Shown here in pieces: positions 1 to 4,911 of a stretch of DNA of 5,050 nucleotides. Numbering within the stretch: position 1 is the stretch's first letter; every line of letters begins with the position of its first letter. The notes below the pieces were generated by a model. It did not search any database, had not been told where the DNA came from, and saw nothing but the letters and a program-made list of their open reading frames with translations. The position numbers and the translations under genes are program-made. Source of the stretch: an uncultured Lachnospiraceae bacterium (GTDB lineage Bacteria > Bacillota_A > Clostridia > Lachnospirales > Lachnospiraceae); the NCBI GenBank assembly GCA_947302185.1, contig CAMYVI010000205.1, positions 1-5,050 of the forward strand, given 5' to 3'.

Positions 1-256
1 TCCGGATGAACTTCTTCAGAAGGCAGCGGTACTTGCAAGAAAAATGGCAATAAAACTCACGAAGGCTTTCCGCTGCGACGGGCTCAATGTCGTTCAGAAT
101 AATAAGCCCGTAGCAGGACAGACAGTATTTCACTTTCATATCCATCTGATTCCCAGATATGTTGATGATAAGCAGCGAATTCTCTGGAAACCGGGTGAAC
201 TGACGGCTGATGCCAGAGATGAGATTCTTGCGGAATTTGCGGCTGTTAATGACTGA
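1..256 (+). CDS. HIT-family nucleotide hydrolase/transferase, C-terminal part (5' end outside window)
   Basis: The frame starting at base 2 is open from the window edge to the TGA at 254-256 and gives the last 84 residues of a histidine-triad protein. The defining motif HFHIHLI is present (His at fragment residues 44, 46 and 48); in this family the middle histidine is the nucleophile that attacks the alpha-phosphate of nucleotide substrates such as AMP-amidates or dinucleoside polyphosphates. The preceding GLNVVQNN and AGQTVFHFH segments and the following PRY...W resemble the Bacillus Hit protein. These cytosolic proteins are usually about 110-145 residues, so roughly the N-terminal third to 40% is missing. 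The internal ATG at 44 is not the start, because homology continues upstream of it. The true substrate cannot be told from the sequence. The gene converges on murG, with stops about 100 bp apart. Confidence 0.93.
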   Translation, partial: PDELLQKAAVLARKMAIKLTKAFRCDGLNVVQNNKPVAGQTVFHFHIHLIPRYVDDKQRILWKPGELTADARDEILAEFAAVND

Positions 257-260
257 TTGC

Positions 261-302
261 TTCCGGGCGTCAAGAACACCTTGGTGTTCTTGACGCCCGG
301 AA
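261..302. repeat. Perfect inverted repeat, 20-bp arms, 2-nt spacer
   Basis: Bases 261-280 are exactly complementary to 283-302, leaving only TT between them. As RNA on the plus strand this would fold into a GC-rich hairpin with 19 uninterrupted pairs capped by a CUUG loop. It begins four bases after the HIT stop codon. There is no T-tract on either side in either direction, so it is not a standard intrinsic terminator; a normal terminator follows at 321. It might protect the mRNA 3' end, be an RNase III substrate, or be a dispersed palindromic repeat. The structure is directly visible; the role is unknown. Confidence 0.85.
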
Positions 303-320
303 AGGCAATTACGTTTAGAG

Positions 321-378
321 AATAATGGCAAGGCTCCTTTAATATGAAAGCTTTGCCATTATTTTTTTCTGTTTTTTT
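321..378 (+). terminator. Rho-independent terminator of the HIT gene
   Basis: Bases 321-335 pair with 349-363 in a 15-bp stem with a 13-nt loop, followed by T-runs at 364-368 and 372-378. The stem includes one G-U wobble (332 with 352) that pairs only in plus-strand RNA; the minus-strand copy has an A-C mismatch and no U-tract, so termination should be directional. The stem and T-runs overlap the last codons of the convergent murG, whose stop is at 359-361. Confidence 0.85.
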
Positions 379-1426
379 CTATCAGGTCAATGATGACCGC
401 AACAGCATCACTTTGTCTGGAGGCCGACATGGCATCGATATATTTCTGCCTGTCAGCATAGAGAGCGTCTACTCCGTCTATCAATGTCTTGGTCGTCAGA
501 TTCTCTTCGTCAATGACCATGGAAAAACCCTGACTCTCAAAACTGTGAGCGTTCAGGATCTGGTCGCCCCGGCTTGCTTTTGACGGCAGAGGGATCAGAA
601 GGTTCGGCTTATTCAGAGTTGCAATCTCGCAGATCGCATTTGCTCCTGCCCGGGAGATAATCAGGTCTGCCATGGCGAAAAGGTCGGGCAGCTCTTCTTT
701 TATGTATTCATACTGGACGTAGCCCGCAGTTCCGACAAGACTTTCATCCAGCTTGCCGCGTCCGCAGAGATGAACAATATCATAGCGGGTGAGGAGTTCC
801 GGAAGAGCGTTGCGGACTGCCGTGTTCACAGCGACAGCGCCGAGCGAACCTCCTGTTACCATGATAATCGGCTTCTCTCCGGCAAAACCGGTGAATGCAA
901 GTCCTGCCTCACGGGATCCTGACTTTAACTCCTCACGGATAGGTGTGCCGGTGAGGACCGCTTTTTCAGCAGGGAGGGACTTCAATGTTTCCGGAAAAGT
1001 GCAGCATATAACTGTCGCTGCCGGGAGACAAAGCCTGTTGGCAAGCCCCGGCGTCATGTCAGATTCGTGGGTAATGACCGGTATGCCCAGACTTTTGGCT
1101 GCCCGGACTACCGGAACAGCCACAAATCCGCCTTTGGAGAAAATAATGTCCGGCGATATCTGTTTCAGATACTTTTTTGCTTCAAGTACACCTTTCAGGA
1201 CCCTGAACGGGTCAGTGAAGTTTTTGAGATCGAAATAGCGGCGGAACTTTCCGGTAGCTATTCCGTAATAGGGAATATCATAATCCTCTATCAGCTTCTG
1301 CTCCATTCCGGCATAGGAACCGATGTAGCTGATTTCATATCCAAGCTCACGAAGTTTGGGAAGCAGGGCTATATTCGGAGTTACATGCCCTGCAGTACCC
1401 CCACCTGTAAGTACAATCTTTTTCAT
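359..1426 (-). CDS. murG: MurG, undecaprenyldiphospho-muramoylpentapeptide beta-N-acetylglucosaminyltransferase
   Basis: This enzyme adds GlcNAc from UDP-GlcNAc to lipid I at the inner face of the membrane, making lipid II for peptidoglycan. The product has 355 residues, the usual MurG length. The N-terminal glycine loop LTGGGTAGHVTPN (residues 6-18) matches the family and includes the conserved His14. Other hallmarks are FSKGGFVAVP (96-105), HESDMTPG (120-127) with the conserved His-Glu, the second glycine loop TGGSLGA (191-197) and SRAGANAICE (258-267) in the UDP-GlcNAc site. An in-frame TTG at 1447 would add seven residues, but the ATG at 1426 is preferred: it has AGAGG six bases upstream and gives the canonical MKKIVLTGGG start. 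It stands outside a dcw cluster, as in some Clostridia. The lysine-rich tail (EKNRKK) is encoded by the T-runs of the convergent HIT terminator. No clear murG terminator is seen. Confidence 0.96.
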   Translation of the reverse strand: MKKIVLTGGGTAGHVTPNIALLPKLRELGYEISYIGSYAGMEQKLIEDYDIPYYGIATGKFRRYFDLKNFTDPFRVLKGVLEAKKYLKQISPDIIFSKGGFVAVPVVRAAKSLGIPVITHESDMTPGLANRLCLPAATVICCTFPETLKSLPAEKAVLTGTPIREELKSGSREAGLAFTGFAGEKPIIMVTGGSLGAVAVNTAVRNALPELLTRYDIVHLCGRGKLDESLVGTAGYVQYEYIKEELPDLFAMADLIISRAGANAICEIATLNKPNLLIPLPSKASRGDQILNAHSFESQGFSMVIDEENLTTKTLIDGVDALYADRQKYIDAMSASRQSDAVAVIIDLIEKNRKK

Positions 1427-1698
1427 GTTATGCCTCTTTTCTGACAATTATGTTATAATTGATATAGTATGATCGGTTATTGTCCGGGTGACCGGAATCT
1501 GAGCAGGACAGGCGGGAAAATATTCCGCAGGTCTGCTGCAGCTGCTAATTGATTATACAATATACCGGTGCATATTACCAGAAGCAACAGGCTTTATAAA
1601 AGTATAACGGCTATGATTATAACGCCGTTGCGTTTCGTCGTCTTCTCAGTACCGGGAACGGTTATGAGTGCTTACAAAGCGATTGTGAGGTGAGGTAT
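1427..1698. other. Divergent intergenic region between murG and the beta-CASP gene, with hairpins
   Basis: No gene is seen in these 272 bp. They hold the ribosome binding sites and probable promoters of both flanking genes. Three hairpins can be drawn: 1503-1535 (GCGGGA/TTCCGC stem at 1512-1517 and 1523-1528, extended by GCAG.AC/GTCTGC with a bulge); AACGGC/GCCGTT at 1606-1611 and 1624-1629; and 1645-1668 (CTCA/TGAG plus ACCG/CGGT around a 2x2 internal loop, capped by GGAA, a GNRA-type loop). TATAACG occurs twice, at 1603 and 1618. None has a T-tract, so no attenuator is evident. Candidate -10 boxes for murG on the minus strand lie at 1466-1471 and 1552-1557, both with poor -35 partners. Confidence 0.5.
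1441..1468 (+). promoter_or_regulatory. Candidate promoter for the beta-CASP nuclease gene
   Basis: CTGACA at 1441-1446 (five of six consensus -35 bases) and TATAGT at 1463-1468 are separated by 16 bp. A second element, TATAAT at 1454-1459 preceded by TG plus one base (extended -10), lies inside the spacer but has no good -35. Either start would give a leader of more than 220 nt before the TTG at 1699. The tract also abuts the murG start region, so expression of the two divergent genes may interfere. Assignment is from consensus only. Confidence 0.4.
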
Positions 1699-1701
1699 TT
1701 G
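1687..1701 (+). promoter_or_regulatory. Ribosome binding site that selects the TTG start at 1699
   Basis: GAGGTG at 1687-1692 is a strong Shine-Dalgarno match with six bases to the TTG at 1699. The in-frame GTG at 1690 would overlap this Shine-Dalgarno sequence and has none of its own upstream. Starting at TTG also gives MKLTFIGA, the usual beginning of this protein family. Confidence 0.7.
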
Positions 1702-3318
1702 AAACTTACTTTTATTGGCGCAGACCATGAAGTGACCGGCAGCTGCCATTTTCTGGAAGCTGCGGGAAAGAATATATTGATTGACTACGGCATGGAACAG
1801 GGAAAAAATCTGTATGAGAATATGCCGCTGCCGGTAAGTCCGGCGGAAATAGATTATGTTTTTCTGACTCACGCACATATAGATCATTCGGGAAATCTGC
1901 CTCTGCTTGCAATCGGCGGTTTTACCGGGCAGATATTCGCAACGCCGGCAACCTGTGATCTTTGCGATATTATGCTTCTTGATTCTGCCGGCATTCAGGA
2001 GTTTGAAGCCGAATGGAGAAACAGAAAAGGTAAAAGGAAGGGTGACATACCATACGTTCCCTATTATACGACAGCAGATGCTCAGCGTATTCTCGGGCAT
2101 TTCGTGGAGATACCTTACGGGACGTGTGTGGACGTGTGTGACGGGATAAAAATCCGTTTTAATGACGTCGGACACCTGCTCGGCTCTTCTGCGATAGAAG
2201 TATGGATAGAGGAGGACGGGATCAGAAGAAAACTGGTCTTTTCGGGAGACATCGGGAATATTAATCAGCCTCTTGTACGGGATCCGAAGACAATAGAAGA
2301 GGCGGATTATGTGATTATTGAGTCGACCTACGGCGATAGAAGCCATCCGCCAAGAACTGATTATGTTGCGCAGCTGACAGAGGTCATCCAGAGGACTTTT
2401 GACCGTGGCGGCAATGTGGTCATTCCGTCATTTGCTGTGGGCAGGACTCAGGAAATACTGTATTTTATCCGTCAGATAAAAGAACAGCATCTGGTCAGAG
2501 GACACGAGGATTTTGAAGTTTATATGGACAGTCCGCTGGCGCTTAAAGCCACCGGCATTTTCAATGAACACACGTATGACTGCTTTGATGACGAGGCTCT
2601 TGCACTCCTCAGGGCAGGCATTAATCCGATTGAGTTCCCGGGTCTGCGTCACGCAACTACATCGGATGAATCCAAGGAAATAAATTTTGACAGAAAGCCC
2701 AAGGTAATTATTTCCGCCTCCGGCATGTGCGAAGCAGGGCGGATCAAACATCATCTGAAACATAATTTGTGGAGGTCGGATTCTACAATACTGTTTGTCG
2801 GATATCAGGCTGACGGCACGCTTGGGAGAAAGCTGATTGAGGGAGCCCGGGAAGTCAAGCTGTTCAATGAACCGATCCAGGTGGCGGCCGAGATATGTCA
2901 GCTTCCGGGAGTGTCCGCACATGCAGACCGGGAGGGGCTTGCAGAATGGGCAGGAGGGTTCAAAGAGAAGCCGCTCAAGTGCTTTGTAGTCCATGGTGAG
3001 GACACAGTCACCGATATATTTGCAGGCTTTCTGAAGGAAAAACTGGGATGGGATACTTTTGCACCGTATTCGGGGACGGTATATGATCTTGCCTCCAACG
3101 TGTGTGAAAAGGCGACGACAGGTATTCCTTTTGTCAGACGGGACGCCGAGGGGAATCCTGTCACGGTGAAAGAGCGCGTCTCCACACCTTATGTACGGCT
3201 GGAGAAAACGGCGGAGCGCCTGCTTGCGATCATACATGAGAACAGAGGGATGGCAAATAAAGATCTTGCGAAGTTCGCAGATCAGCTTAACGCGCTGTGT
3301 GACAAATGGGAGAGATGA
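1699..3318 (+). CDS. MBL-fold/beta-CASP ribonuclease, YSH1/CPSF-73-like family (COG1236)
   Basis: The 539-residue product has the complete set of metallo-beta-lactamase and beta-CASP motifs. The zinc ligands are in HAHIDH (58-63), GHLLGS (159-164, His159) and SGDIGN (182-187, Asp184). Beta-CASP motif A is the acidic IIESTYGD (206-213), motif B is in SGMCEAGRIKHHL (341-353) and motif C is SAHAD (406-410, His408), followed by VHGE (431-434). This combination is typical of RNA-acting members such as Thermus TTHA0252 and archaeal/eukaryotic CPSF homologues, which cut and trim RNA in the cytoplasm; substrate here is inferred. No KH domain precedes the MBL part. Residues after about 465 form a charged, probably helical extension of some 75 residues beyond the core. 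It is distinct from RNase J, whose motifs and C-terminus differ. The gene appears monocistronic, divergent from murG and ending at a shared bidirectional terminator. Confidence 0.93.
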   Translation: MKLTFIGADHEVTGSCHFLEAAGKNILIDYGMEQGKNLYENMPLPVSPAEIDYVFLTHAHIDHSGNLPLLAIGGFTGQIFATPATCDLCDIMLLDSAGIQEFEAEWRNRKGKRKGDIPYVPYYTTADAQRILGHFVEIPYGTCVDVCDGIKIRFNDVGHLLGSSAIEVWIEEDGIRRKLVFSGDIGNINQPLVRDPKTIEEADYVIIESTYGDRSHPPRTDYVAQLTEVIQRTFDRGGNVVIPSFAVGRTQEILYFIRQIKEQHLVRGHEDFEVYMDSPLALKATGIFNEHTYDCFDDEALALLRAGINPIEFPGLRHATTSDESKEINFDRKPKVIISASGMCEAGRIKHHLKHNLWRSDSTILFVGYQADGTLGRKLIEGAREVKLFNEPIQVAAEICQLPGVSAHADREGLAEWAGGFKEKPLKCFVVHGEDTVTDIFAGFLKEKLGWDTFAPYSGTVYDLASNVCEKATTGIPFVRRDAEGNPVTVKERVSTPYVRLEKTAERLLAIIHENRGMANKDLAKFADQLNALCDKWER

Positions 3319-3336
3319 CAGATATAAGAGAAGAAT

Positions 3337-3398
3337 AAAAAAGCTGCGGCCCAAACAGCAAAACAGTAAGCTTTGCTGTTACAGACCGCAGCCTTTTT
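3337..3398. terminator. Bidirectional intrinsic terminator between convergent genes
   Basis: GCTGCGG at 3343-3349 pairs with CCGCAGC at 3386-3392, flanked by an A-run at 3337-3342 and T5 at 3394-3398. An inner 9-bp stem (3354-3362 with 3372-3380) stacks within it. The hairpin therefore has a U-tract in both directions: T5 for the beta-CASP gene on plus and T6 for the TSCPD gene on minus. It sits between their stop codons at 3318 and 3402. Confidence 0.88.
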
Positions 3399-3401
3399 GA
3401 A

Positions 3402-3650
3402 TTACTGACTTACCGCAGCGCGGAGTGCTTTCGCCAGCTGATCCGGACAGGAAGTGTTTTTGAAACCGCATTTTATGCCGTCGATACGGGAAATACACTC
3501 TTCTACTTCCATGCCTTCGACCAGACGGCCGATACCTTTCAGGTTGCCGTTGCATCCGCCTTCATATGCGACATTTCTGACTTTTCCGTCTTCTACATCG
3601 AATGTAATTTTTCTTGAACATACTCCGTGAGGTTTGTACTCGTAATGCAT
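3402..3650 (-). CDS. TSCPD-domain small protein, TIGR03905 family, function unknown
   Basis: The product is 82 residues, about the full usual length of this family. The diagnostic TSCPD string is at residues 66-70, preceded by CGFKN. Four cysteines (11, 33, 61 and 68) sit in conserved-looking contexts (GVCSR, GGCNGN, IKCGF, TSCPD) and could bind a metal or form a redox centre; that is inference. The same domain occurs at the C-terminus of some B12-dependent ribonucleotide reductases (NrdJ), but no reductase gene lies here. The ATG at 3650 is chosen because AAAGGAG stands five bases upstream and the protein begins MHYEYKPHGVCS, where the recognised domain starts. The frame stays open upstream to 3851, but that stretch contains the promoter and has no family resemblance. 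It ends at the bidirectional terminator shared with the beta-CASP gene. Confidence 0.88.
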   Translation of the reverse strand: MHYEYKPHGVCSRKITFDVEDGKVRNVAYEGGCNGNLKGIGRLVEGMEVEECISRIDGIKCGFKNTSCPDQLAKALRAAVSQ

Positions 3651-3807
3651 ATATACTCCTTTGAAATGAATTGCCCGTGAATACTCAGCAGCATTATGCC
3701 CTGCCGGAACAATCCGACGCATACATGTTGCGGGAAATCGGTTTGAGACTATGTCGGCAGACGCCGGGCATAAATCTGTTCGGGTCTCGCGGGCCGGACT
3801 TGAAGTG
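3651..3807 (-). promoter_or_regulatory. Long, possibly structured 5' leader of the TSCPD gene
   Basis: If transcription starts about seven bases beyond the -10 at 3814-3819, the mRNA has about 157 nt before the ATG. Several complementary segments nest within it: 3673-3677 with 3790-3794 (5 bp), 3695-3700 with 3767-3772 (6 bp), 3701-3706 with 3755-3760 (6 bp), 3714-3717 with 3738-3741 and 3718-3721 with 3729-3732. No U-rich terminator is present, and no cobalamin-box (GCCACTG) was found. It may be a regulatory RNA element or chance pairing; it matches no riboswitch class I recognise. Confidence 0.3.
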
Positions 3808-3813
3808 AGCCTA

Positions 3814-3842
3814 ATTATAGCAGGCAAATCGCTGCGATTCAA
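3814..3842 (-). promoter_or_regulatory. Promoter of the TSCPD gene
   Basis: On the minus strand TTGAAT (3842-3837) is followed after 17 bp by a perfect TATAAT (3819-3814), itself preceded by TGC, giving an extended -10. This is the best sigma-A-type promoter in the window. It points at the TSCPD gene, whose start codon lies about 165 bp downstream. Confidence 0.7.
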
Positions 3843-3861
3843 CCGCAACAATCGAAAGGCT

Positions 3862-3891
3862 CTTACAATGCAGCTGAAAAAGTGATATCAT
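3862..3891 (+). promoter_or_regulatory. Promoter of the small-protein/greA operon
   Basis: CTTACA at 3862-3867 and TATCAT at 3886-3891 are 18 bp apart, and the -10 carries an upstream TGA (extended -10). Transcription from about 3898 would leave a short leader of some 28 nt before the ATG at 3926. The -35 of this promoter lies about 20 bp from the -35 of the divergent TSCPD promoter, so the two are back to back. Confidence 0.5.
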
Positions 3892-3925
3892 CAGCGTGCG
3901 AGACTTGAATAACGGAGGAATTCTT

Positions 3926-4189
3926 ATGAAATTCTGGGGGAAACTTTGGAAAGATAACCATATGCTGAGAGATACGGTCGTAGAAGACCTCACGGATGAC
4001 ACACGAACCCACAAAGTCTTCAACGCTTTGTATGAAGTCTGTGTGGAATTCGATCTCGGTAAGCCGATCTGGCTTGACAGCAATATCAGCGAGTTCAGAC
4101 GCACCTCGAAGGCGCGTTTCAGACAGGACAGCTTCATTGAGACAATAGATTTTGACTACCTGGAGCTGCAGGTCATAGAAGAGGACTGA
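3926..4189 (+). CDS. Conserved hypothetical protein, 87 residues
   Basis: I do not recognise a function. The product begins MKFWGKLWKDNHMLRD and resembles a small protein I recall as conserved in Lachnospiraceae; no known domain, signal peptide or membrane segment is visible. It is soluble-looking, acidic near the C-terminus (DFDYLELQVIEED) and has a single cysteine (VCVEFD), with a mixed alpha/beta composition. The ATG at 3926 is preferred over the in-frame ATG at 3896 because GGAGG stands seven bases upstream at 3914-3918 and the earlier start would lie at the predicted transcription start. It is followed 45 bp later by a Gre factor on the same strand with no terminator between, so the two are probably co-transcribed, which hints at a role near transcription but does not establish it. 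Confidence 0.82.
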   Translation: MKFWGKLWKDNHMLRDTVVEDLTDDTRTHKVFNALYEVCVEFDLGKPIWLDSNISEFRRTSKARFRQDSFIETIDFDYLELQVIEED

Positions 4190-4234
4190 AAGTTATCATT
4201 CAGGCGGCAGAGGAACGGAGGAAAAGCAATAAAT

Positions 4235-4738
4235 ATGCACGACAGACTCACGAAAAGTGATATCGAAAAAATGGAGAGGGAGATCGAAGAGAGAAAACTG
4301 GTCAAAAGGCCCGAACTTATTGAGGCGGTAAAGGAAGCCAGAGCTCAGGGAGATCTCTCCGAGAACTTTGAATACTATGCGGCTAAGCGGGAAAAGAATT
4401 TGAATGAGAGCCGTATCCGCTATCTTGAGAATATGATCAAAACGGCGATTATCGTTGAGGACCGGGCCGAAAATGATCAGGTGGCCATGAACAGGTCGGT
4501 CGAAGTCTATTTTCCGGACGATGATGAGACAGAAACCTTTCGCATCGTAACGACGATCAGAGGTAACTCTCTTAAAAATCTGATTTCGATCGATTCTCCG
4601 CTCGGCAAAGCGCTTCTGCATCGAAGAACAGGCGACCGCGTACATGTCAAAATCAGCGAGAATGCAGGCTATGATGTAATCATAAAGAGTATCGGGAATC
4701 TTACGGATGAGTCGGAAGATGTGATACGGAGCTTCTGA
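4235..4738 (+). CDS. greA: GreA/GreB-family transcription elongation factor
   Basis: Gre factors bind in the RNA polymerase secondary channel and stimulate cleavage of backtracked RNA. The 167-residue product has the two-domain layout: an N-terminal coiled coil (about 1-75) and a C-terminal FKBP-like domain (about 83-160). The coiled-coil tip motif GDLSENFEYYAAK (39-51) keeps both acidic residues that coordinate the catalytic magnesium (Asp40 and Glu43). ISIDSPLGKALLHRRTGD (117-134) matches the conserved SPIGRALIGK-GD segment of the C-domain. The C-domain is somewhat divergent, so this could be a paralogue rather than the main GreA of the genome. The ATG at 4235 is the only good start, although GGAGG at 4217-4221 is 13 bases away, longer than optimal. 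It probably forms an operon with the preceding 87-residue gene. No clear terminator follows. Confidence 0.88.
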   Translation: MHDRLTKSDIEKMEREIEERKLVKRPELIEAVKEARAQGDLSENFEYYAAKREKNLNESRIRYLENMIKTAIIVEDRAENDQVAMNRSVEVYFPDDDETETFRIVTTIRGNSLKNLISIDSPLGKALLHRRTGDRVHVKISENAGYDVIIKSIGNLTDESEDVIRSF

Positions 4739-4911
4739 CTGAGAGCGGCCTGCATTAGCAATTTGACGGAAAACTGATTTTTAATTTGGCAGGTTGACCA
4801 TAGAATGAGAAGTTCGTTTTGGTTATACTGTCAACAGTTGAGAAATTGATAAGAATTTGCTGATTACAGCAATCACAACTGCGGAAAGCAGTAAATAAGG
4901 AGGATATAAGA
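4739..4911 (+). promoter_or_regulatory. Intergenic region with candidate operator upstream of the ABC ATPase gene
   Basis: This 173-bp AT-rich gap contains -35-like TTGACG (4763-4768) and TTGACC (4794-4799) and a -10-like TATACT (4824-4829), but no well-spaced pair; TTGACC and TATACT are 24 bp apart. A perfect inverted repeat TCAAC-A-GTTGA at 4831-4841 sits immediately after TATACT, where a repressor operator would be expected. A small hairpin TTGCTG/CAGCAA lies at 4857-4872. AAGGAGG at 4897-4903 is the ribosome binding site of the next gene. No convincing terminator for greA was found. Confidence 0.35.

Noticed and set aside
1427..1447. TTG start for murG seven codons upstream of the ATG
   Set aside because: There is no ribosome binding site for it; AGAGG is correctly placed for the ATG at 1426, which gives the canonical MurG N-terminus.
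1448..1698. A T-box, cobalamin riboswitch or other named RNA between murG and the beta-CASP gene
   Set aside because: I looked for T-box and cobalamin-box signatures and a following terminator and found none; only unclassified hairpins are present.
1672..2346. 224-codon minus-strand open frame over the 5' half of the beta-CASP gene
   Set aside because: It is a shadow of the real coding frame; the translation shows no family resemblance and runs through the neighbouring gene's ribosome binding site.
2428..3354. 308-codon open frame on the minus strand opposite the beta-CASP gene
   Set aside because: It lies wholly antisense to a gene with complete family motifs, its product is rich in Cys, Arg and Phe without any recognisable domain, and it has no convincing ribosome binding site.
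3191..3400. 69-codon plus-strand frame overlapping the end of the beta-CASP gene and the terminator
   Set aside because: It runs through the bidirectional terminator hairpin and overlaps a well-supported gene in another frame.
3651..3851. N-terminal extension of the TSCPD gene to an upstream start at 3851
   Set aside because: The extension contains the perfect TATAAT promoter, has no resemblance to the family, and a strong AAAGGAG stands just before the ATG at 3650.
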